DNA from: Nannocystis sp.
GTDB taxonomy: Bacteria > Myxococcota_A > Polyangia > Nannocystales > Nannocystaceae
Assembly (NCBI RefSeq): GCF_016714285.1
Contig: NZ_JADJNN010000013.1
Location: 221,307-285,306 of the forward strand
Reading direction: 5' to 3'
Length of the DNA stretch: 64,000 nt
The position numbers were made by a program, and so were the translations under genes. Positions 56,530 through 64,000 of the stretch are shown one piece after another (the stretch's first letter is position 1; each line of letters starts with the position of its first letter). The notes under the pieces were generated by a model that saw nothing but the letters and a program-made list of their open reading frames with translations, ran no database searches and was not told the origin of the DNA.

Positions 56530-57756
56530 ATGCCCCGCCTCGCCGCCCTCGCCCTCGCCTTCCTGTCCTGCGGGACAGGTCCAAACCCACCTGTCCCTCT
56601 GGACAGGCCGCTCGAGCCCGCCGCCGACCCGGCCCAGATCGCCCGCGGCCAGGCCCTCCTCGCCGAGCTGCAGTGCGCCCGCTGCCACGACGGCGACGCC
56701 CTCACCCCGCCCCCGCGCGAGCGCCACTGCGTCCACTGCCACCAGAGCATCCTCGCCGGCGTTGCTGCCGTGGGCGGCGACTTCGCGGCCCCGCCCGCCG
56801 AGCTCGCCCGCTGGCAACGCGACATCACCCACCTGCGCGAGCTCCCCGAGCTGCGCGGCCTCGGCCGCCTGCGCCGCAGCTTCGTCGCCGCGTTCCTCCT
56901 CTCCCCCCACGACCTCCGCCCCGGCCTGAACACCAGCATGCCGCGCCTCCACCTCGACGAGCCCAGCGCCCAGGCCCTCGCCGCCGCCCTCGTCCCCGAC
57001 GCCGAGCCCGCCCCGCACGAGCCCGCCGGCGACCCCACACGCGGCCGCGACCTGCTCGGCGAACACGGCTGCACCAATTGCCACGCCTTCACCGGCGTCG
57101 CGACGATCACCGCCCGCCCGCTCGCGCACCCGCCCGACCCCGCGACCATGCTCCGCGCCAGCCAGCAGGCCCCGGACCTCCGCTTCACCCGCGACCGCCT
57201 GCGCCCCGCCGCCCTCCACACCTGGCTCGCCGACCCCGCAGCGCTCAAACCCGGCACCCTGATGCCAGACCCCGATCTCCGCCAGGACGAGATCCGCGAC
57301 CTCGCCACCTACCTCCTCACGACCCCGCTCGAGCCATTGCCACCACCTGTCCCTCCGGTCATGTTGCCATTGCTCGACCGCGAGGTCGGCTTCGCCGAGG
57401 TCGACGCCGCGATCTTCCACAAGACCTGCTGGCACTGCCACAGCGACCCCAGCTACGCCAGCGGCGACGGCGGCCCCGGCAACACCGGCGGCCTCGGCTT
57501 CACCGGCGCCAGCCTCGACCTCTCGAGCCACGCCGCGATCTCCAGCGGCAGCCGCGGCCCCGACGGCAAGCGTCGCAGCGTGCTCGCCCCGCTCCCGGAC
57601 GGCACCCCGAGGATCGTCGCCCACCTGCTCGCCCGCCACGCCGAGCTCACCGGCGCCACCCCCGAGCTACGCGGCATGCCCCTCGGCCTCACGCCCGTCC
57701 CGCTCGCCGACATCCAGCTGCTCGCCACCTGGATCGCCCAGGGCCGCAAACCCTGA
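56530..57756 (+). CDS. Tetraheme c-type cytochrome, lipoprotein
   Basis: A 408-residue exported protein with four heme-binding sites: CARCH (49-53), CVHCH (67-71), CTNCH (181-185) and CWHCH (300-304). Methionines that could be distal ligands occur in NTSMPRLHL, GTLMPDPDL and LRGMPLG. The arrangement is of two cytochrome c-like modules plus a C-terminal one. The start MPRLAALALAFLSC has its lipobox Cys at residue 14, so it is lipid-anchored and should carry electrons in the periplasm or at the surface. A full palindrome encodes LSCGTG, covering the lipobox, and a second copy follows at once. Confidence 0.88.
   Translation: MPRLAALALAFLSCGTGPNPPVPLDRPLEPAADPAQIARGQALLAELQCARCHDGDALTPPPRERHCVHCHQSILAGVAAVGGDFAAPPAELARWQRDITHLRELPELRGLGRLRRSFVAAFLLSPHDLRPGLNTSMPRLHLDEPSAQALAAALVPDAEPAPHEPAGDPTRGRDLLGEHGCTNCHAFTGVATITARPLAHPPDPATMLRASQQAPDLRFTRDRLRPAALHTWLADPAALKPGTLMPDPDLRQDEIRDLATYLLTTPLEPLPPPVPPVMLPLLDREVGFAEVDAAIFHKTCWHCHSDPSYASGDGGPGNTGGLGFTGASLDLSSHAAISSGSRGPDGKRRSVLAPLPDGTPRIVAHLLARHAELTGATPELRGMPLGLTPVPLADIQLLATWIAQGRKP
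56562..56579. repeat. Hairpin palindrome CCTGTCC-TGCG-GGACAGG in a lipobox
   Basis: Perfect seven-base arms with a UNCG-type loop in the transcript; 18 bases, read in frame as SCGTG with the lipidated Cys at its centre. Confidence 0.9.
56590..56607. repeat. Hairpin palindrome CCTGTCC-CTCT-GGACAGG
   Basis: A second perfect seven-base-arm copy ten bases after the first, read in frame as part of PPVPLDRP just after the lipidated Cys. Same length and arms, different loop. Confidence 0.9.
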
Positions 57757-57760
57757 GCCC

Positions 57761-58159
57761 TCACCCGCCCTGCCACACCGCCCACGCACCCCACCCGGCC
57801 TGCCCGAGCCACAGCGGGTGCAACGCGTAGATCCCCCGCCCGTAACGCGGACGCCGGAGCCCGAACACCACGCACAACCACCCGAATATATACACACCGA
57901 CCGCCAGCGCCGCGACCTCGCGCTGCACCGCGGCAGGCCAGCCCGCCGCGCGCACCATCACCAGACCCATGAACAGGTTGACCATCGCCGCCCACCACAT
58001 CCACATGCGGGCATATCCCTCGTGGTGATACGGCCGATCGACCACCTCGGTCGCCCGCCGCAGCACAGCGTCGGCGACCCCGTCAAAGTGCATCGCCATG
58101 ACGATGAACGCCCCGAGCGCGTTGTAAGCCCCGATCCAGAACAGGAAGCCGCTCATCAC
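57761..58159 (-). CDS. Small membrane protein
   Basis: A 132-residue protein with four hydrophobic segments (GFLFWIGAYNALGAFIVMAM, WMWWAAMVNLFMGLVMV, AALAVGVYIFGWLCVVFGL, and a short C-terminal one rich in Trp/Gly). Its charged loops contain DRPYHHEGY. It converges with the cytochrome gene with four bases between stops. I do not recognise the family. Confidence 0.7.
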   Translation of the reverse strand: MMSGFLFWIGAYNALGAFIVMAMHFDGVADAVLRRATEVVDRPYHHEGYARMWMWWAAMVNLFMGLVMVRAAGWPAAVQREVAALAVGVYIFGWLCVVFGLRRPRYGRGIYALHPLWLGQAGWGAWAVWQGG

Positions 58160-58192
58160 GCCAGGATATCGCAGCCCGCCCCCCGCGCGCAG

Positions 58193-61100
58193 CTACGCGA
58201 ACACCCCGAGGCTGCGCAATAACCACTGCGCGTCCTCGCTGGCCAGCACCTGCAGCGCCCCGCGCTCGTCGAGCGCCCCCGGCCCGAGCAGCCGCGCGTC
58301 GCGGCCGATCGCCCGCAGCGCCCCGTCGACGCTCCCCGACAGCCGCGCCGCCACCCGCAGGCTGTCGCGTCGCAGCAGCTGAGCCAGCCGCGCCAGGCTG
58401 TCGCGGCTCTCCTGCCAGCGCCCCACCTCGCTAGCCAGCGCCTCGCGCAGCCCCACCGGCAGGCGCTCGCTACGAAACCCCCGGGCCACGCACGCGCGCA
58501 CGATCGCCTGCGAACCCGGCAAGCTCGCGGGACATGTCGCATCGGACAGGTGGAGCAGCGCCGCCAGCAGCTCCGGCAGCGAGGCCCCCTGCGGGTCGGT
58601 CACGATCGCCAGCCCACTCGCGATCATCGCCGCCGCGAGCGCGAGCCGGAACCGCCGCTCGGCCGGCGGCAGTTCGGCGAAGCCCGCGTGGACCACGATC
58701 GCCGGCGGGCGATCGTTGCGCACGCTGACCCCTCCGTCCGGCCCCGCGCGCCCGAGCAGCAGCGGCAGCGGCAGCCCAAGGGCCGCCCGCAGCGCCCCGA
58801 TCTCCGCCTCCGCCAGCGCCAGCGCCTCGACCTCCGCGTCCGTCCGCACCGTCACCGGCCCCTCGCCGAACGCACGGATCCCCGCCATCTCACCCGCCAT
58901 CCGCCGCAACACCTCCCGCAACGCCTCCCGCGACCCGCAGTCCGGCTGACGATCGTCCGCCAGCACGTCCGCCGCCACCACCAGCGGCGACAACCCCGGC
59001 AGCAGCTCCGCGGCGATCTTCCCCTGCGGCACCATGAACGCCGCCAGCTGCAGCAGCGCCCGCGCCTCCTGGTGCTGCCCGCTCACCTCGTGCAGCCGCG
59101 CCAGCCCCAGCGTGAGCCCCGGCTGCAGCGGCCGCCCCGTCGCCCACGCCTGCAGCGCCACCCGCAGCCGCGCCGGCGAACCATGCAACGCCGCGGCCGC
59201 AGCCAGCACCGCGTCGAGCTGCGCCACCGTCCCCGCCCGCGCGACCTCCGTGAGCACCCGCGCCAGCTCGTCGCCCTCGCCCGTCCCACCTGTCCCTTCC
59301 GCCAGCTCCACTCCACCTGTCCCTTCCGACAGCTCCACTCCACCTGTCCCTTCCGCCAGCTCCACTCCACCTGTCCCTTCCGCTAACTCCACACCTGTCC
59401 CTTCGGACAGCTCCGGCGCCTGCGCCCCCTCGAGCTGCCCCATCGCCTCCGCGTGACGCCCCTGCATCTCGAGGCAGGTGGCCAGCTCTTCGTGCAGCAG
59501 CGAACGGTCGCGCCGGGTCCCCTCGTCCTCCCCGAGCGCGGCCAGGGCCACCCGCAGCGCCCGCTCCGCGTTCACCGGGTCGTGCAGATAGTTCAGGTAG
59601 ATCCGCGCGAGCCGCCGCAACACCTGGACCCGCGCCACCCCGTCGAGCGCGACCAACTCACGCCCCAGCAGCGTCACCAGCTCGGTCCAGCGCCCCTCCT
59701 GCGCGTAGTAGTCGGCGACGATCCGCACGCTGCCCCGCCCCTCCGACCTGTCCTCCCGGACAGCCCCCTCCGACCTGTCCTCCCGGACAGCCCCGCCCCG
59801 CTCGCCGCGACCGGGCCGCTCGTCACCCAGCATCCGTCGCAGCAATCGCGTCGTGTCGGCCTCCCTGCGCCCGCTCGCGACCAGCGCCGCCGCCACCTGC
59901 CCCCGCAGCTCGCCGGCCTCCCCGCGCCGCCGCCAGCCCTCTTCACCCAGCGCCGCCGCCACCGCCGCCTCGACCGCCGACCCCGGCGTCGCCGCATCGG
60001 CCGCCCGCGCCCGCGCCAGCGCCCGCCACACCGCCGCCTGCAGCTCCTGCGGACAGCCCGGCAGGCCCGCGACCAGCGGCTCGAGCAAGGCCCGCGCCCC
60101 CGCGCCCCGCAGCTCGCGCCGCTGCAGCGCGATCGCCCGCGCCAGCACCCTGCGTGTCCGCACCGCCACCTCCGCCGGCAGCCCCGCGAGCCCGGCCAGC
60201 GCCGCCTGCACGCCGTCATCATCGCCGCGCCGGGCCTGCTGCACGACCAACAACCACCGCGGCTCGCTGTCCGTCGGCGCCCACGAGATCCACTCGCCCA
60301 GCGCCGCCACGCAGGCCGCACGGTCGACGAAGCGCAGCGCCGCCACCCGCACCCGCGAGAGCTCCCCCGCGAGCTCCGGCACCGCCGCAGCCAGCCCCGC
60401 CAGCGCCCGCTCGGCCCGCCCCCGCTCGCCGCGATCACCCCGCAACCACCCGCGAACCTGCGCCAGCGGATCGAAGCCCGTCGACCCCGCTTCAAGCTCC
60501 GACTCGCCTCCCTCCCCCGACCTCACCTGTCCCAACGACCACCCGCCATCCTCCCGCCCCGACGACCCCGCCGCCGACCCAGCTCGCCACTCCAGCGACC
60601 CCGCCGCGACTCGCAGCCGACACGCAACCCCGGCCATCCCCGGCAGCCGCCACCCCGCCGCCGCGAACTCCACCCCGACCCCCGCCCGCAACACGTCGAC
60701 CACCAGCCGCCCGCCTCGCACCACCACCCCGCGCCCGCACAGCCGCCGCGTCAGCGCCCGCCACTGCCGCTCCGCCGTCGTCCCCGCCGGCCCCAGCCAC
60801 CAGCAACGCCGCGCCCCGATCTCCACCACACCGCCGCGCAGCGCCACCGTCGCCTCGACCCGCAACCACGCCGACGCCCCCGCCCAGTCGCGCCCGCGCA
60901 GCGTCCACACCGCGTCACCTGTCCCTTCCGCCATGTCCCATTCGACCTGTTCCACCGACCAGCCCGGCAGCCCGGCGCCGACCCGCCCGCGCACCCACGC
61001 GAGCAGCGCCTCCACCTCGACCCGCAGGCGCACGCTGCCCACGCCACACACGCGCGTCCGACACTCCGCCGCCGAGCCCGGCCGCGGCCCCGACAGCGTC

Positions 61101-61261
61101 GCCGCGAACTCGAGCAGCGTCACCCCCGACGCCAGCGCCCGCGCCGGCGCCACCAAGGTCACCCCGCCGCGCTCGAGCAGCAGCGCCAGGCCCAGGGGAG
61201 CCCCGGAAGCCTGGCGCGTGGGCGTCGCGGCGGTCACCACGTCGCCGCTAGCGAGCCCCAC
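58193..61261 (-). CDS. Large TPR-like protein with in-frame palindrome repeats
   Basis: A 1022-residue protein with no signal peptide or membrane helix. The N-terminal 300 residues are beta-rich; then helical repeats dominate (RIYLNYLHDPVNAERALRV, HEELATCLEMQGRHAEAM, LARLHEVSGQHQEARALLQL), so TPR-like scaffolding is likely. Two low-complexity spots interrupt it: AVREDRSEG twice, and ELAEGTGGV about four times, both translations of the dispersed palindrome. The coding strand is richer in G than C, opposite to most genes here. It overlaps the upstream PpiD-like gene by 14 bases, so the two are co-transcribed. Function unknown. Confidence 0.8.
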   Translation of the reverse strand: MGLASGDVVTAATPTRQASGAPLGLALLLERGGVTLVAPARALASGVTLLEFAATLSGPRPGSAAECRTRVCGVGSVRLRVEVEALLAWVRGRVGAGLPGWSVEQVEWDMAEGTGDAVWTLRGRDWAGASAWLRVEATVALRGGVVEIGARRCWWLGPAGTTAERQWRALTRRLCGRGVVVRGGRLVVDVLRAGVGVEFAAAGWRLPGMAGVACRLRVAAGSLEWRAGSAAGSSGREDGGWSLGQVRSGEGGESELEAGSTGFDPLAQVRGWLRGDRGERGRAERALAGLAAAVPELAGELSRVRVAALRFVDRAACVAALGEWISWAPTDSEPRWLLVVQQARRGDDDGVQAALAGLAGLPAEVAVRTRRVLARAIALQRRELRGAGARALLEPLVAGLPGCPQELQAAVWRALARARAADAATPGSAVEAAVAAALGEEGWRRRGEAGELRGQVAAALVASGRREADTTRLLRRMLGDERPGRGERGGAVREDRSEGAVREDRSEGRGSVRIVADYYAQEGRWTELVTLLGRELVALDGVARVQVLRRLARIYLNYLHDPVNAERALRVALAALGEDEGTRRDRSLLHEELATCLEMQGRHAEAMGQLEGAQAPELSEGTGVELAEGTGGVELAEGTGGVELSEGTGGVELAEGTGGTGEGDELARVLTEVARAGTVAQLDAVLAAAAALHGSPARLRVALQAWATGRPLQPGLTLGLARLHEVSGQHQEARALLQLAAFMVPQGKIAAELLPGLSPLVVAADVLADDRQPDCGSREALREVLRRMAGEMAGIRAFGEGPVTVRTDAEVEALALAEAEIGALRAALGLPLPLLLGRAGPDGGVSVRNDRPPAIVVHAGFAELPPAERRFRLALAAAMIASGLAIVTDPQGASLPELLAALLHLSDATCPASLPGSQAIVRACVARGFRSERLPVGLREALASEVGRWQESRDSLARLAQLLRRDSLRVAARLSGSVDGALRAIGRDARLLGPGALDERGALQVLASEDAQWLLRSLGVFA
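59286..59393. repeat. 27-base tandem array built on the CCTGTCC half-palindrome
   Basis: Four 27-base units, each starting CCACCTGTCCCTTCCG and ending CTCCAC plus T or A, read on the minus strand as ELAEGTGGV or ELSEGTGGV. Unit two retains both arms (59317-59332). A complete palindrome follows directly. Confidence 0.88.
59395..59410. repeat. Hairpin palindrome CTGTCC-CTTC-GGACAG
   Basis: Perfect arms at the edge of the 27-base array in the TPR gene; same loop as the copy in the kinase at 45272. Confidence 0.85.
59741..59794. repeat. Two 27-base units each holding a full palindrome
   Basis: Two identical 27-base copies, each with CTGTCC-TCCC-GGACAG (59748-59763 and 59775-59790), read on the minus strand as AVREDRSEG twice. 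In the transcript the loop is GGGA, a GNRA type. Confidence 0.88.
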
Positions 61262-63035
61262 CCATCATCGCGCTCGCCCGCAACATCCCGCCGCGGTTGC
61301 CGACGCGGTCGCACATCACATACGGCTTTAGCACCTGATTGCCGTCCTCATCGACCGCCTCCTTGGTCTCGTAGGTCATCAGCCGCTTGATCTTCGCGTC
61401 GTGCGGCACGATGTCGCCGCGGGCCTTGTCGGCCAGGCAAGTGTTGAACGCGAAGCGAGCCGTGACCCGCCCCGCCTTGCGCGCGACCAGCTCGCGATAG
61501 AGCCCGGCCCGCGCCGCCGCCAGCCCCTCCTCGGTGGCCGTCTCCTTCTTCTCCACCGCCGCGATCACCAGACCGTCGTCGGTCTCGAACACACCATCGA
61601 TGAACTCCGCCTTCGGATCCGCGGCCCACGCCGCCTTGGTCAGCTCGGGGTTCATGCCGAGCCCGGGGATCGGCCGCTCACGCGCGAACAACCCGGTCAC
61701 CCGCAGCTCCGGACCCTTCGCCGGCTCCTTCACCGAACCGACCTCGCCCCCCACCGGCAACGCGTCGATCCCCGGCTCAACCATCCCCAGCGCGTCCGGG
61801 CTCTTGAACAGCTCCGTCAGCTTCTTGCCGTCCTTCAACGCCTGCAACGCCTCCGCCGCCGCCAGCCGCGCCAGCTCCTTGCCCCGCTCGCGCATCACCC
61901 CGTCCTCCGCCAGCTCACGCAGCGCCTCCTCCTGCGGCACGTCGCCCTCGCGCACCCCGTCGACCCGCACCAGATAAAACGCCTCCTCGCTCTCGACCAC
62001 CGGCGACACCGTGCCCGCCTTCAGCTCCGCCGCCGCGCGGTCGATCGCCGGGTCGAGCCCCGTCCCCGTCCCCTCGACGCTCGCCCACCCGTAGTCGCCC
62101 CCGCGCGACGCCGTCATCGCGTCGTCCGAGACCGTCCGCGCCAGCGCCCGGAACTCCTCGCCGTCGGCCAGCCGCGCCGCCGCCGTGTCGATCTTCAGCC
62201 GCGCCGCCTTGAGCGCAGCCTCGTACGCCGCCTTGGTCGGCTTGTCCGCGTCCTCCGCCGGCGGCTCCGGCTTGTGCACCTGGATGAAGCGCAGCCGCAG
62301 CTGCTTCGGCAACTTGGTGAAGCGCGTCCCCTGGGCCTCGAACTGCTTGACCAGCTCGTCCTTGTGCCCCTCCACGTACTTCGTCAGCTCGCCCTCCGAC
62401 GGGTCGACCAGGTCAGCGAAGCGCGCCGTCTCGTAGCGGGCGTAACGCAGCGACAGCTGGTTCTGCCGCCCCTCGTACTCGGCCCGCAGCTCCGCCTCCG
62501 AGACCGTCACCGCTCCCGCGATCAGGTCGCGGACCGTGCGCGCCAGCAGCTCCTGGCGCTGGTACTCGAGGTACTTCGGCTCGGTCACCAGGAAGCGCGG
62601 CAGGTGCCGCTGCTTGAACATCGTGTAGTTGAACGCCCCGTCGCCGAGCCAGTCGTAGGTGTTGCCGAGCACGATCACGTGCCCCAGCGAGGTCGCCTCC
62701 TCCGCGTCCTCCTTGACCGCCGCGAGGCCCATGCGCTCGCCGACCTTCGCCAGCACGCGCCGCTCCACGATCGCGTCGAGCACCTCCTGCTTCAGCCCCA
62801 TCGTCTCCTGAAACTTCGCGTCCTTCGGCAGCGGCAACACCAGCGAGATGGCCTGGTACTGGTACTGGTAGTCCTCATCGAGCAGGTTCTCGCCGTAGGT
62901 CTTGGCGATCGGCTCGACGCCGCAGGTGATCGCGTCGCTCGGCAGCCCGAAGCTGAGGCCGAAGCCCAGCGCCAGCACACCGAGGAAGATCCACACGATC
63001 ACTTGCCTGAGCGAAGTTCGGAGAGCTGCGAGCAT
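61248..63035 (-). CDS. PpiD/SurA-type peptidylprolyl isomerase
   Basis: A 595-residue protein with an N-terminal membrane anchor (RQVIVWIFLGVLALGFGLSF) after MLAALRTSL and a long periplasmic part. The middle holds a SurA_N-like helical region and a parvulin (PpiC) domain around residues 280-360 (RLADGEEFRALARTVSDDA, GGDYGWASVEGTG, ELKAGTVSPVVESEEAFYLV). A second, weaker isomerase-like region follows. It should act as a folding chaperone for exported proteins, as PpiD does. The start at 63035 is supported by the anchor; the frame is open upstream but not protein-like. The next gene overlaps its end by 14 bases. Confidence 0.88.
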   Translation of the reverse strand: MLAALRTSLRQVIVWIFLGVLALGFGLSFGLPSDAITCGVEPIAKTYGENLLDEDYQYQYQAISLVLPLPKDAKFQETMGLKQEVLDAIVERRVLAKVGERMGLAAVKEDAEEATSLGHVIVLGNTYDWLGDGAFNYTMFKQRHLPRFLVTEPKYLEYQRQELLARTVRDLIAGAVTVSEAELRAEYEGRQNQLSLRYARYETARFADLVDPSEGELTKYVEGHKDELVKQFEAQGTRFTKLPKQLRLRFIQVHKPEPPAEDADKPTKAAYEAALKAARLKIDTAAARLADGEEFRALARTVSDDAMTASRGGDYGWASVEGTGTGLDPAIDRAAAELKAGTVSPVVESEEAFYLVRVDGVREGDVPQEEALRELAEDGVMRERGKELARLAAAEALQALKDGKKLTELFKSPDALGMVEPGIDALPVGGEVGSVKEPAKGPELRVTGLFARERPIPGLGMNPELTKAAWAADPKAEFIDGVFETDDGLVIAAVEKKETATEEGLAAARAGLYRELVARKAGRVTARFAFNTCLADKARGDIVPHDAKIKRLMTYETKEAVDEDGNQVLKPYVMCDRVGNRGGMLRASAMMGGAR

Positions 63036-63316
63036 GAGCACCGGGAAGGTAGCGCCCCCGCCGCTCGCTGCGAACCCTGCTCGCGCGCCGGGAATACCGC
63101 CCTCGCGTGAGGAGTTGCAGGCCGCCCTGGGCCCGGCCACACTGTCAGGCTCGGGTCAGAAGCGGGCAGCTCGTGAGAAAGAGCGCAAATTCTCGGCGTT
63201 TTGCCGATGCGCCGCCCCCCCAAACCCCTTCCGCTGCCCCCACGGCTGCACTTGCTTGCCGCTGCCCCCCCGGAAAGGTATGGGAGGGCCAACCCGTCCA
63301 GAAAAACACCTCCTTC

Positions 63317-64000
63317 ATGCTCTTTGACTGGGTATACGGCCTTTTCTCGAACGATCTGGCCATCGATCTCGGCACCGCCACCACCCTGACCTACGTGAAG
63401 GGCCGCGGGATCGTCGCCCACGAACCCAGCGTCGTCGCCGTCCAGCGCAAGGGCAACACCAAGCGGGTGGTCGCGGTCGGCAAGGACGCCAAGGAGATGC
63501 TGGGCCGCACCCCCGGCAACATCGTCGCCATCCGGCCCATGAAGGACGGCGTCATCGCCGACTTCGAGGTCACCGAGGCGATGATGCGTCACTTCATCAA
63601 CCGCGCCCACAACCGCCAGACCCTCGTCAAGCCGCGGATCGTCATCTGCGTCCCCTCCGGCATCACCGAGGTCGAGAAGCGGGCCGTCCGCGACTCGGCC
63701 ATGGCCGCCGGCGCCCGCGAGGTCTTCCTCATCGAGGAGCCGATGGCCGCGGCGATCGGCGCCGGCCTCCCCATCACCGAGCCCGGCGGCAACATGGTCG
63801 TCGACATCGGCGGCGGCACCTGCGAGGTCGCCGTCATCTCCCTCGCCGGCATCGTCGCCTGCAAGTCGATCCGCGTCGGCGGCGACAAGATGGACGAGGC
63901 GATCGTCCAGCACGTCAAGCGCAAGTACAACCTCCTCATCGGCGAGCGCACCGCCGAGCGCATCAAGATCCAGATCGGCACCGCCGCCCCCACCAAGACG
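63317..64000 (+). CDS. mreB: Rod shape-determining protein MreB, C-terminus cut by window edge
   Basis: The first 228 residues of the bacterial actin that guides cell-wall synthesis along the rod. Actin-fold motifs: phosphate 1 loop AIDLGTATTLTYVKGRGI, VGKDAKEMLGRTPGNI, GVIADFEVTEAMMRHFI, VCVPSGITEVEKRAV, IEEPMAAAIGAGLPI and phosphate 2 VVDIGGGTCEVAVISLAG. The start at 63317 gives MLFDWVYGLFSNDLAIDLGT, the usual MreB opening. It is divergent from the PpiD-like gene with about 280 bases between, in which I see no clear promoter. mreC and mreD would be expected beyond the right edge. Confidence 0.97.
   Translation, partial: MLFDWVYGLFSNDLAIDLGTATTLTYVKGRGIVAHEPSVVAVQRKGNTKRVVAVGKDAKEMLGRTPGNIVAIRPMKDGVIADFEVTEAMMRHFINRAHNRQTLVKPRIVICVPSGITEVEKRAVRDSAMAAGAREVFLIEEPMAAAIGAGLPITEPGGNMVVDIGGGTCEVAVISLAGIVACKSIRVGGDKMDEAIVQHVKRKYNLLIGERTAERIKIQIGTAAPTKT

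Noticed and set aside
59286..59794. CRISPR-like arrays of regular repeats
   Set aside because: Units are 27 bases with no unique spacers, translate in frame, and no cas genes are present; these are coding tandem repeats.
59453..61390. 645-codon plus-strand open frame
   Set aside because: It is almost entirely Arg/Pro/His, typical of antisense frames in GC-rich DNA; the minus strand reads as TPR-like protein.

Overview
The window is very GC-rich DNA with coding genes packed on both strands. It has the marks of a myxobacterium, most likely of the Nannocystaceae (Nannocystis, Plesiocystis or Enhygromyxa relatives). The evidence is eukaryote-like Ser/Thr kinases fused through a membrane segment to TPR regions, many lipoproteins with Gly/Ser/Thr-rich linkers (SSGGETTGG style) followed by Cys-rich modules, a DUF4215-type Cys-repeat protein, a subtilase with a von Willebrand D domain, a cytochrome P450, and strong use of C/G at third codon positions. 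I see no rRNA, tRNA, CRISPR array or intact mobile element.

Layout. 1-6.2 kb: the end of an amidase, a small excisionase-like HTH protein, an unknown protein, a PPP-family phosphatase with an extra N-terminal region, and a threonine-degradation pair (threonine dehydrogenase, 2-amino-3-ketobutyrate CoA ligase). 6.3-11.8 kb: lipoproteins, a small membrane protein, an M14 carboxypeptidase and a DJ-1/PfpI lipoprotein. 11.8-15.7 kb: a molybdenum formate dehydrogenase facing a rubredoxin, then a pirin. 15.9-18.9 kb: a hybrid histidine kinase broken by a one-base shift in a C run. 19-20.8 kb: a SpoU RNA methyltransferase and a fatty acid hydroxylase. 20.8-22.4 kb: a decayed zone with a ruined AlbA/RecG-like gene. 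22.4-28.8 kb: metK, a lipoprotein, then hisD, hisC and a P450 coupled to hisC.

28.8-36.2 kb: a tight minus-strand run of four genes for exported hydrolases (subtilase-VWD lipoprotein, HExxH membrane protein, PNGase F-like lipoprotein, zinc-ribbon protein). 36.4-44.5 kb: a DUF2938 membrane protein and LysR regulator, a Cys-rich lipoprotein with a duplicated leader, a large exported protein overlapping a HEAT/vitellogenin-like lipoprotein, and a MORN-like lipoprotein. 44.7-54.1 kb: two kinase-TPR proteins, Cys-rich lipoproteins and an ECF sigma factor. 54.2-64 kb: a methyltransferase, small exported proteins, a tetraheme lipoprotein cytochrome, a TPR protein overlapping a PpiD-like chaperone gene, and the start of mreB at the right edge.

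The most unusual signal is not a gene. A short hairpin palindrome, consensus CCTGTCC-N4-GGACAGG, is scattered through the window. At least twelve two-armed copies and many half copies can be read directly. Several sit on or beside stop codons. Some lie in frame inside proteins, including inside two lipoprotein lipoboxes and a kinase activation segment, and some have multiplied into 27-bp (nine-codon) or 14-bp tandem arrays.
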